Source: a bacterium (GTDB taxonomy: Bacteria > Desulfobacterota > Binatia > UBA12015). Taken from it: a stretch of 9,218 nt of DNA. The notes beneath the pieces are model-generated. The model did no database searches, was not told where the DNA came from, and saw nothing but the letters and a program-made list of their open reading frames with translations. The position numbers and the translations under genes were made by a program. The stretch spans positions 1-9,218 of the forward strand of contig JAGWVP010000092.1 in the NCBI GenBank assembly GCA_018970825.1, written 5' to 3'. Below are positions 1-6,098 of the stretch, piece after piece. Position 1 is the stretch's first letter. Each line of letters opens with the position of its first letter.

Positions 1-1
1 C

Positions 2-172
2 GCCAACGGCGGGGCGGGCGGATCCGGTGGCGCCGGCGGCAGCGGCGGCGCGGGCGGATCCGGCGCCGCGTCGGGCGGAGCCGGGACGACCGGCCCGGCG
101 GGCGCAACGGGTACGACGGGCGCCGCCGGGCTCCTGTGCGCGCGCTACGAGGGCTCGACCTGCACGCCGTGA
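2..172 (+). CDS. Collagen-like Gly-X-Y repeat protein, C-terminal fragment
   Basis: This is the 3' end of a gene that begins outside the window; 56 codons and a TGA stop are visible. From residue 4 to 45 glycine falls at every third position (GAG, GSG, GAG, then GTT, GPA, GAT, GTT, GAA), with one break where Ala replaces Gly at residue 22. That is the collagen-like Gly-X-Y pattern. The proximal half is also Gly/Ala/Ser-rich in the manner of PGRS-type low-complexity proteins. A short non-repeat tail follows, LLCARYEGSTCTP, with two cysteines. A 14-nt block (14-27 and 50-63) recurs at a 36-nt spacing, that is four triplets. Bacterial collagen-like proteins are usually secreted or surface structural proteins, but the N-terminus needed to judge export is missing. 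A strong terminator lies 41 bases downstream. The reading frame is the only one that gives the triplet periodicity and ends just before the hairpin. Function beyond a structural or surface role cannot be stated. Confidence 0.7.
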   Translation, partial: ANGGAGGSGGAGGSGGAGGSGAASGGAGTTGPAGATGTTGAAGLLCARYEGSTCTP

Positions 173-213
173 CCGGCCGGCGGCCCTGCCCTGCTTGCGA
201 CTGGTGATCTCAT

Positions 214-263
214 CGAGCGCCGCGACGATGCCCCGGGCGGGCGCGTCGCGGCGCTCGTTTTTT
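214..263 (+). terminator. Intrinsic (Rho-independent) terminator
   Basis: A perfect 14-bp inverted repeat (CGAGCGCCGCGACG at 214-227 and its exact complement at 244-257) encloses a 16-nt loop and is followed directly by six T residues (258-263). It lies 41 bases after the stop of the Gly-X-Y gene and points in its direction. The opposite strand has no T-tract after the hairpin, so it should act one way only. Its last T is the first base of the complemented stop codon of the convergent gene (263-265), so the two transcription units are packed end to end. Confidence 0.85.
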
Positions 264-1024
264 CACTCCGCCGGTGCGACCGCGCCCGACGACGGGTGAA
301 CCGGCAGCGGACGGGGCAGGCACTCCGAGCGACGCGGAGACGGCGACGAGTTGCTCACCCACGGGCAGTCGTCCTTGCAGTCCGGGAGACCGTCGCCATC
401 CTGATCCAGGAGACACGGGTCGACCAGGCAGAGGTTCATGGCGTCTCCCGGACACGGATCGACGCAGTCGACGAGCCCATCCTCGTCTCCATCGACCGCG
501 GGACTCGGATCCCAAGGGCAGGAGTCCTCGCAGTCGTTCGTGCCGTCTGCGTCGCTGTCGCTCCGGCACGGGTCGATGCACGCATCGGTGGAATCGTCCG
601 GACACGGATCGACGCAGTCGGGCGAGCGGTCGCCGTCCCTGTCGGCGTGTTCGCCGGCCGCGTTCGCGGCCTCGCAGGGGCAGACGTCCTCGCAATCGCC
701 CAGCTTGTCGCCATCGGCGTCCTCGGCGCAGGGATTGCTGCAGATCCCGCCGAAACTGGACACGGGCGGGATGCCGCCCGGGGGCTTCGAGTCCTCGCGC
801 GAGAGGTAGTCGACCTGGCTCCGCAGTTGCGCGGTCTGGCTGACCATGTCGGCGCGCAGCGCATCGAGCTCCCTCTTCAGCTCCCTCACCTGCTTCCGCA
901 TGCGCTTCATGGCGGGGCTTCCTTCCTCCGCCCGGGCGACGGTCGCCGCTCCGAGGAGAAGGGTCACGCACACGACGACGCACGGGAAACGCCGGATCCG
1001 CCCGGTTGTGCAAGAAAATTTCAT
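263..1024 (-). CDS. Secreted thrombospondin type 3 repeat protein with coiled coil
   Basis: A 253-residue protein. Residues 1-32 form a Sec signal peptide: basic n-region, hydrophobic core VVVCVTLLLGAA, likely cleavage after ARA. Residues 38-77 are heptad-like and highly charged (MKRMRKQVRELKRELDALRA and onward), a probable coiled coil for oligomerisation. From about 95 the protein is Cys- and Asp-rich, with five thrombospondin type 3-like calcium-binding repeats around 102-117, 128-141, 156-170, 178-192 and 207-221. Each has the D-x-D-G-D/D-x-D-x-D-G pattern followed by DC and CP. A roughly 50-residue block is duplicated in tandem (136-185 and 186-235). The tail (223-253) is Ser/Pro-rich with no sorting signal, so the protein is probably periplasmic or secreted. 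The ATG at 1024 is preferred over longer starts because it gives the signal peptide directly and has GGGAGG about 7 nt upstream. TSP3 repeats bind calcium; no enzymatic role is visible. The 5'-adjacent gene is 240 bases away. Confidence 0.85.
   Translation of the reverse strand: MKFSCTTGRIRRFPCVVVCVTLLLGAATVARAEEGSPAMKRMRKQVRELKRELDALRADMVSQTAQLRSQVDYLSREDSKPPGGIPPVSSFGGICSNPCAEDADGDKLGDCEDVCPCEAANAAGEHADRDGDRSPDCVDPCPDDSTDACIDPCRSDSDADGTNDCEDSCPWDPSPAVDGDEDGLVDCVDPCPGDAMNLCLVDPCLLDQDGDGLPDCKDDCPWVSNSSPSPRRSECLPRPLPVHPSSGAVAPAE
448..620. repeat. Exact 23-nt direct repeat inside the TSP3 gene
   Basis: The same 23 bases occur at 448-470 and 598-620, exactly 150 nt (50 codons) apart. On the coding strand they encode the shared DCVDPCP core of two calcium-binding repeats. 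The nucleotide-level identity marks a recent or gene-converted duplication of a 50-residue unit within the protein rather than a mobile element. Confidence 0.75.
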
Positions 1025-1073
1025 CGTCGAACCTCCCTGTCCCTCCGTCGACGGACAACTTCCTGACCGCCGG

Positions 1074-1102
1074 TCGGTAGCCCGGCCCTGCGAGACCGTC
1101 AA
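1074..1102 (-). promoter_or_regulatory. Possible sigma70-type promoter for the TSP3 gene
   Basis: On the minus strand TTGACG (1102-1097) is followed after 17 nt by TACCGA (1079-1074). The -35 fits the housekeeping consensus at five of six positions; the -10 is poor (only TA conserved). Transcription would start about 40-45 nt before the ATG at 1024. The remaining part of this 240-base gap (1025-1264) has short GC-rich hairpins (for example GCCCG-GAC-CGGGC near 1155-1167) without T-tracts, and no gene I can support. Confidence 0.28.
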
Positions 1103-1264
1103 GCGGATGTTCGCGGGGCCCAGGTAAACGGGCCTACACCGACCCGGGGCATCGCCCGGACCGGGCTTCGGCGACCTCGTGATCCCGGCCGCCTCCCACA
1201 CGAACTGCCCGGGGGAGTGCGGGGCGTCGAGGGGCGGGCGCGGAGCCTCGCGCAAGCGGGCGCG

Positions 1265-3124
1265 TCAGGGATCGACGAGTGCTGCGATGCAGAGTTCCTG
1301 CACGCTCGTCAGCCCGAGCACGTCGGATCCGTAGAGCGAGTTCGCGGTCGACACCGTCCGGCGCTCGAAGCGCGGGCTGCCCGGGGCGAGCCGCACCTGG
1401 TAGCAGACGAGGTGCGCGCCCGGTCGCGCGATCGGCGAGCCGTCGACCGAGACCGGGTTGCAGACGCGCGTCGGCTTCACCACCCGCAGCGACTGCGCGG
1501 TCGCGAACACCGAGTCCTGCACCACCGGGTCGGCAGGCGGCACGAAGGCCGCCGAGCCCGGCGCCATCTTCACCTTCCAGCACTCGAAGTGATCGACGCC
1601 GTCGGCCGGCGGGGCAGGCGCGCCGCCGGGGCCGTCCGCCGAGGACGAGGGCACGAGGAGGCCGTCGGTCGAGAGCACCGTCAGCCCGAGGATGCCGAAG
1701 TCGTCGAGCGCGACGTGGACCTCGGGCTGCCAGCGGGGCGTGCCCGCGACCGGCCGCGCCCTGAAGCCCTCGTGGTGGGTCGTCGGCGCGATCGCCGCGA
1801 CGCCGCCGCGCACCGCGGGGTTGCAGAAGGAGGTCGGGCCCTGCACGCCGAACGTGGTCGCGTCGCGAAACTCGTCGGCGAGCACCAGCGACGTGCCGCG
1901 CGGCAGTCGCGCCTCTCCGGGGGCGAGCGCCGCCTTGTAGCAGAGGTAGTCGTCGAGGTCGGTCGGCGGCGTCGAGGCCGAGGCCACGCGCCGGACCTGT
2001 CCGGTGTTGAACGACGCATAGTAGAGCGCACCGTCGGGCCCGGTCACGACGTCGACCGGACCGCCCGCCTGCGTCACGAGAACCTGCGGCGCCTCGGCGA
2101 AGCCGGTTCGCGCCGCGTCGAGAGCGGCGACGAAGATCCTCCCGCTCGCGAAGTCGGCGAACAGGTAGTCGCCGGTGCGCCCGACGAGCAGCGAGCCCGC
2201 GAACGCGGCACCGGTGATCGAACTGCCGAGCGAGGAAGGGCCCGAGTGCGGGTAGGCGAAGACCGGCGCGACGTCGCCCGGCTGGGCGCATCCCGCAGGC
2301 GCGTTCGCCTCGCAGCGGGGCCACGCGCCGTTGTCGCCCGGGCCCACGACGTCGATCTCCTCCCAGGTGAAGTCGCCGACGTCGTTCACCCAGAGGCGGC
2401 CGGACGAAGGGTCGAAGGCGATGCGGAACGGATTGCGGAAGCCGTAGGCCCAGATCTCGCCTCGCCGCCCGGCTTGCCCCGTGAACGGGTTGCCCGGGGG
2501 GATGCTCCCGTCGAGTGCGATGCGCAGGATCTTGCCGTTCAGGCTGTCGAGCGCCTGCGCGTACGGATTCGTCGCGGAGCCGGGGCCGCCCGCGTTGTCC
2601 CCGAGCCCGCTGTCGCCGGCGCCGACGTAGAGGAATCCGTCGGGGCCGATCCGAAGCGCGCCGCCGTCGTGGTTGCCGACGTCGGTGCGGATGCCCGTGA
2701 GGAGCACCGTGAGCGAGGCGAGACTCACCGAGTTCCCGGCCATCGTCACGCGGACCACCTGGTTCGAGCGGCCCGTGTCGGTGCCGCAGCCGCCCGCGCC
2801 GGCCGCCGTTCGGTAGAGATAGAGGAATCCGTTCGACGCGAACGCCGGGTCGACCTCGATCCCGAGGAGCCCCATCTCCGAGCCGCTGCACACCGGCACG
2901 CTCGCGAGCGTCGTGGTCGTGCCGCCGTCGACGAGCTTGAGACCGCCCTGCTTCTCGGTGACCACCATCCGGCCGTCGGGCAGGAAGGCGATCGCGGTGG
3001 GCAGCGAGAGGCTGCTCGCGACGACGGTCTCGATGAAGCCGGTCGGAACGGTCGCACGAGCCGGGGCCGGCGTCGCCCAGAGAGCCGCGGCCGCGAGAAG
3101 GACGGTCGACAAACGCTTCGTCAC
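1265..3124 (-). CDS. Secreted PQQ-type glucose/sorbosone dehydrogenase with Cys-repeat tail
   Basis: A 619-residue exported protein. Residues 1-24 are a signal peptide (MTKRLSTVLLAAAALWATPAPARA). Residues about 28-382 form a glucose/sorbosone dehydrogenase (GSDH) beta-propeller: GRMVVTEKQGGLKLVD (51-66), GLLGIEVDPAF (85-95), NHDGGALRIGPDGFLYVGAGD (151-171), GKILRI (197-202), WAYGFRNPFRIAFDP (225-239) and GPDGALYY (362-369). The His of NHDGG (H152) matches the catalytic base and R230-N231 match PQQ contacts of soluble GSDH enzymes, so PQQ-dependent oxidation of an aldose or related alcohol in the periplasm is likely; the actual substrate is not readable. Residues 388-619 are a separate tail of four sub-repeats with a CY/CW start and an LC/FCNP end. 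The GTG at 3124 is chosen over an upstream TTG at 3154: it begins the signal peptide cleanly and lies 10 nt after a TAGCGT -10-like element that a TTG start would overlap. The amine oxidase gene ends 61 nt upstream, co-oriented. Confidence 0.85.
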   Translation of the reverse strand: MTKRLSTVLLAAAALWATPAPARATVPTGFIETVVASSLSLPTAIAFLPDGRMVVTEKQGGLKLVDGGTTTTLASVPVCSGSEMGLLGIEVDPAFASNGFLYLYRTAAGAGGCGTDTGRSNQVVRVTMAGNSVSLASLTVLLTGIRTDVGNHDGGALRIGPDGFLYVGAGDSGLGDNAGGPGSATNPYAQALDSLNGKILRIALDGSIPPGNPFTGQAGRRGEIWAYGFRNPFRIAFDPSSGRLWVNDVGDFTWEEIDVVGPGDNGAWPRCEANAPAGCAQPGDVAPVFAYPHSGPSSLGSSITGAAFAGSLLVGRTGDYLFADFASGRIFVAALDAARTGFAEAPQVLVTQAGGPVDVVTGPDGALYYASFNTGQVRRVASASTPPTDLDDYLCYKAALAPGEARLPRGTSLVLADEFRDATTFGVQGPTSFCNPAVRGGVAAIAPTTHHEGFRARPVAGTPRWQPEVHVALDDFGILGLTVLSTDGLLVPSSSADGPGGAPAPPADGVDHFECWKVKMAPGSAAFVPPADPVVQDSVFATAQSLRVVKPTRVCNPVSVDGSPIARPGAHLVCYQVRLAPGSPRFERRTVSTANSLYGSDVLGLTSVQELCIAALVDP

Positions 3125-3134
3125 GATGCGCTCG

Positions 3135-3140
3135 ACGCTA
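3135..3140 (-). promoter_or_regulatory. TAGCGT -10-like element before the dehydrogenase gene
   Basis: Minus-strand TAGCGT, continuing TAGCGTCGAG, ends 10 nt before the GTG start at 3124. It overlaps the 8-bp palindrome CGCTAGCG. It fits the TAnnnT form of a -10 box, but no convincing -35 lies 16-18 nt upstream. If used, the transcript would have almost no leader. It is one of only three TAGCGT occurrences in the window, all upstream of genes and in sense orientation. Confidence 0.4.
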
Positions 3141-3185
3141 GCGGAGCCCCGCAACTCGGAATACCCCCGAATGGGAGCCCGGGTC

Positions 3186-4307
3186 TCACGGGTAGAATGG
3201 CGTCCCGTCCCACAGGTTCCGGGGCTCGAGCCGGAAGCCGACCCACGCGACGGGCACGGTCTGGCGGTCCTCGTCGCGCATGTCGCCCTCGTGGTCGTGC
3301 GAGGCGAAGTACCAGAGGACGACGTCCGCGGAGGCGACCGCCTCGCGATCCGACGCGTACTGGTCGACCCGCCTCGCGAGGAGCTCGCTCCCGGGGCCGT
3401 GCGATCGGGTGACCCAGAGCGGGAACTTCGTCCAGGTCTCCGGGAAGCGTGTCATTCCCTCGACGACGGGCGAGAGCGTGTAGCCGCGCGGGCGACCGCG
3501 GCCGTTCCGCGAGCCTTCGTCGCCCACCTCGACGTGCGTGAATCCCTTCGCGTCCCAGCGGATCCCTTGTTCCATCGAGATCGTCTTCTCGACCTCGGCC
3601 ACCTGCCGGGCGACGCGCGCGCTCGAAACATGGACGGTGTCGTTCTCGGGTCCGTCGACGTCGAGATCGATCCGCCAGGCGAAGTTGTGGAAGTGGCCGT
3701 TCGTGTCGTCGGCGCCCCCCAGCTTGCGGCCGGTCGCGCCGGCCCGGACCTCGATCGTGCCGTCGTCGTGGAACTCGTACTGCATGACGTAGTCGTAGTT
3801 GCCGGCGTTCAGGATGCTCCAGAGCACGATCTTCTCGCCGCGGCGCGAGGCGTGTGCGTAGGGGTCGCGCCAGGCGAGCCCGCGATCGCCCGCCTCGAGG
3901 CAGACGTGGTTTGCGCCGAGCCGGGCGCCCGTGCACTCCGTCGTGGTGAGCGCCACCAGGCTGAAGGCGACGTCGCTCATGTCGTGCAGCCGCGGGGTGC
4001 CCGAGTGGTAGGGCACGAAGATCTCCGACATGCGCAGGTCTCCGAGAACCTTCACCGGGGCCGCGGCGGCCCCCGGGCGGAACTCGGCGTCGGAGATCAC
4101 GAGGGTCTGCGACCGCAGGTCCGGCCCGCTCGGCGCGGGCAGACGGACGACGTCCCAGCAGAGCCGCCAACTCGAGACGGCCGGGCCCGTGGTCGGGAAT
4201 TCCTGCACGATCTCGTGGCCGCTCGCGCAGGGTGCGGCGGACGCGGCCACGGGACGGAACAGGGGGGACAGCGCCGCGAGCGCGGCGAGGAGGACCGCGG
4301 TTCGCAT
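3186..4307 (-). CDS. Secreted copper amine oxidase homologue, catalytic domain only
   Basis: A 373-residue protein related to the copper amine oxidase catalytic domain (primary amine + O2 to aldehyde, NH3 and H2O2). Residues 1-25 are a signal peptide (MRTAVLLAALAALSPLFRPV, then AASA-A). MSEIFVPY (93-100) matches the conserved SEM-VPY segment. D109-M-S-D112 aligns with the acidic motif holding the catalytic base, although the usual DxGxYG context is not kept. N170-Y171-D172-Y173 is the N-Y-D/E-Y motif whose first Tyr becomes topaquinone. H205-x-H207, followed by WRIDLDVDG, is the paired copper ligand site. SHDH (336-339) near the C-terminus supplies the third copper His, followed by a GFRLEPRNLWDGTPF end typical of the family. 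Full-length family members are around 650-750 residues; the N2/N3 domains are absent here and the TPQ-to-HxH spacing is shorter (34 residues, versus 58 in the E. coli enzyme). ATG 4307 is preferred to an in-frame GTG at 4328 because it begins the signal peptide; no Shine-Dalgarno is visible. A functional oxidase is likely but unproven. Confidence 0.82.
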   Translation of the reverse strand: MRTAVLLAALAALSPLFRPVAASAAPCASGHEIVQEFPTTGPAVSSWRLCWDVVRLPAPSGPDLRSQTLVISDAEFRPGAAAAPVKVLGDLRMSEIFVPYHSGTPRLHDMSDVAFSLVALTTTECTGARLGANHVCLEAGDRGLAWRDPYAHASRRGEKIVLWSILNAGNYDYVMQYEFHDDGTIEVRAGATGRKLGGADDTNGHFHNFAWRIDLDVDGPENDTVHVSSARVARQVAEVEKTISMEQGIRWDAKGFTHVEVGDEGSRNGRGRPRGYTLSPVVEGMTRFPETWTKFPLWVTRSHGPGSELLARRVDQYASDREAVASADVVLWYFASHDHEGDMRDEDRQTVPVAWVGFRLEPRNLWDGTPFYP

Positions 4308-4315
4308 GTGTCCGG

Positions 4316-4344
4316 ACGCTACCGGCACCGCAGAGGGCGGGCAA
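4316..4344 (-). promoter_or_regulatory. Possible near-leaderless promoter for the amine oxidase gene
   Basis: On the minus strand TTGCCC (4344-4339) is followed after 17 nt by TAGCGT (4321-4316), which ends 8 nt before the ATG at 4307. Spacing is ideal, and the three most conserved -10 positions (T, A and final T) are present. Transcription would begin at or within a base or two of the ATG, which fits the absence of a Shine-Dalgarno. The gap to the divergent gene is only 89 bases; I see no convincing promoter for that other gene. Confidence 0.42.
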
Positions 4345-4396
4345 GGACGAACCTCGCCCCTTGGCCGGAAAACCCGATTCGCGGTACAGGCGCGCC

Positions 4397-5899
4397 ATGT
4401 CGACCGGGCTCCTCGCCGTCGTCGCCCTGCTCCTCGCGGGGCTCTTCGTGCACGACCGCTGGATCTCGCGCGACAACGTGCTGCGCAACTTCCCGGTCGT
4501 CGGCCACCTCCGCTACCTCATCATGGCGATCGGGCCGGAGCTGCGGCAGTACGTCGTCGCGGGCAACAACGAGGAGTTGCCCTTCGACCGCGACGAGCGC
4601 GAGTGGATCTACCGCTCGGCCGACGGTGGGAACAACTACTCGGGCTTCGGCACCGACGACCAGATCCTGTCGATCGGCTACCCGGTCATCAAGCACGCGG
4701 CCTTCGCCCACGGGAACGTCGCCTTCTCGGGGTCCGCGCACGACGAGGACCAGGAGCTGCCGTCGGCGCGAATCCTCGGCGAGACGCACGACCGGCCGAA
4801 GTCGTGGCGCCCGCCCTCGATCGTGAACGTCTCGGCGATGAGCTACGGCGCGCTCGGTGCGAACGCGACCGAGGCGCTGAACCGCGGGGCGAAGCTCGCG
4901 GGCTGCTGGCACAACACGGGCGAGGGCGGGATCTCGCCTCACCACCTGCACGGCGCGGACCTCGTCTTCCAAGTCGGCACCGGCTACTTCGGGTGCCGAG
5001 ACGCCGAGGGCGCGTTCTCGATGGACCGGCTCTTCGAGACGCTCGGGCGTGCCCCGACCGTGCGGGCGATCGAAATCAAGCTCTCGCAGGGCGCGAAGCC
5101 GGGCAAGGGCGGCGTGCTTCCCGGGTCGAAGGTGACCGAGGAGATCGCGCGCATCCGCGGGGTACGCCCCTTCGAGGACTGCATCAGCCCGAACGGGCAC
5201 CGCGCGTTCTCGGACGTGCGCGGGCTCGTCGACTTCGTCGAGTCGATCGCGTCGGCGACCGGGCTTCCCGTCGGGATCAAGTCGGCGGTCGGCAAGATCG
5301 AGTTCTGGCCGGAACTCGCGCGCGAGATGAAGTCGACCGGTCGCGGGCCCGACTGGATCACGATCGACGGCGGCGAAGGCGGGACCGGGGCGGCCCCGTT
5401 CGTCTTCGCCGACCACGTCTCGCTGCCCTTCCGGGTCGCGTTCCCGCGGGTGTACCGCGCGTTTCTCGGGGAAGGCATGGCGGACCGCGTCGCGTGGATC
5501 GCGTCCGCGAAGCTCGGCTTCGCCGACCGTGCGATCGTCGCCTTCTGCCTCGGCGCGGACCTCGTGAACGTCGCGCGAGAGGCGATGCTCTCGGTCGGCT
5601 GCATCCAGGCCCAGAAGTGCCACACCGGCCACTGCCCGACCGGCGTCGCGACCAACGACCCGCGCTACCAGCACGGACTGATCCCCGAGGTGCAGGCCGA
5701 GCGCTTCGCCCGCTACCTGCGCTCGCTCCGCAACGAACTGCTCGCCGTGACCCACGCCTGCGGCTACGAGCACCCCTCGGAGTTCACCGCCGACGACGTC
5801 GAGGTCTCGACCGGGGCGGCACGTTTCCAGTCGCTGCGGGAGCTCGAGGGCTACACGCCGGCACGGCCCGCTCGCCCCCGCGCCCGCGTCGAGGCTTGA
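4397..5899 (+). CDS. Membrane-anchored FMN-binding glutamate synthase family protein
   Basis: A 500-residue protein of the stand-alone glutamate-synthase-domain family (the FMN-binding barrel of GltB without the glutamine amidotransferase or C-terminal beta-helix domain). Residues 3-18 are a hydrophobic N-terminal anchor (GLLAVVALLLAGLFV). The motif RYLIMAIGPELRQYVV (39-54) is typical of the family's N-terminal region. The barrel shows VSAMSYGALG (145-154), NTGEGG (173-178), KLSQGAKPGKGGVLPGSKV (228-246), GIKSAVGKIEF (293-303) and IDGGEGGTGAAP (323-334, FMN/substrate loop). C402-x5-C408-x4-C413 (CIQAQKCHTGHCPTGVAT) is the GltS-type [3Fe-4S] cluster motif, fully intact. The length fits the family. 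With no amidotransferase cysteine it cannot make ammonia from glutamine itself; the in vivo reaction of these proteins is not established, so I do not name a glutamate synthase. The ATG at 4397 has ACAGG about 7 nt upstream. It is transcribed divergently from the amine oxidase gene. Confidence 0.88.
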   Translation: MSTGLLAVVALLLAGLFVHDRWISRDNVLRNFPVVGHLRYLIMAIGPELRQYVVAGNNEELPFDRDEREWIYRSADGGNNYSGFGTDDQILSIGYPVIKHAAFAHGNVAFSGSAHDEDQELPSARILGETHDRPKSWRPPSIVNVSAMSYGALGANATEALNRGAKLAGCWHNTGEGGISPHHLHGADLVFQVGTGYFGCRDAEGAFSMDRLFETLGRAPTVRAIEIKLSQGAKPGKGGVLPGSKVTEEIARIRGVRPFEDCISPNGHRAFSDVRGLVDFVESIASATGLPVGIKSAVGKIEFWPELAREMKSTGRGPDWITIDGGEGGTGAAPFVFADHVSLPFRVAFPRVYRAFLGEGMADRVAWIASAKLGFADRAIVAFCLGADLVNVAREAMLSVGCIQAQKCHTGHCPTGVATNDPRYQHGLIPEVQAERFARYLRSLRNELLAVTHACGYEHPSEFTADDVEVSTGAARFQSLRELEGYTPARPARPRARVEA

Positions 5900-5969
5900 G
5901 CGCGGGGCCGGGCGCCCGATCCCTCGATCGCCCGGGGCTCCTCGATCCGCCCCGGCGTCGAAATCGATC

Positions 5970-5999
5970 TTGCGCCGCTACTGCAGGCTGGCGTAGCGT
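5970..5999 (+). promoter_or_regulatory. Possible promoter for the Ig-like repeat gene
   Basis: TTGCGC (5970-5975), an 18-nt spacer and TAGCGT (5994-5999, continuing CGAAG) form a plausible sigma70-type promoter in the 199-base gap before the Ig-like gene. It predicts a leader of roughly 90 nt. The -35 matches only TTG. The -10 hexamer is identical to those before the amine oxidase and dehydrogenase genes, which raises confidence. Confidence 0.42.
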
Positions 6000-6098
6000 C
6001 GAAGCCTCCGGTGCCGCCGCGCCCGCAGCCCCGTCGTCCCTGCCGGGATTCGGCCCGGGGCGATCGGTTCGATCGACGCGGCGACGGGCCCGAACCCC

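Noticed and set aside
448..620. Spaced repeats suggestive of a CRISPR array
   Set aside because: They are coding repeats of calcium-binding motifs at 150-nt spacing, not uniform repeat-spacer units.
1217..3412. Plus-strand open frame of about 730 codons antisense to the sugar dehydrogenase
   Set aside because: Translation is Arg/Ala/Val/Glu-rich with no motifs, while the minus strand encodes a clear GSDH propeller with a signal peptide.
4363..4388. TTGGCC and TACAGG as a promoter for the glutamate-synthase-like gene
   Set aside because: 18-nt spacing is tolerable, but TACAGG lacks the final T and serves better as the ribosome binding site, being 6 nt from the ATG.
5908..5935. Hairpin after the glutamate-synthase-like gene (7-bp CCGGGCG/CGCCCGG stem)
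   Set aside because: Short stem, 14-nt loop and no T-tract; such pairings are expected by chance at this GC content.
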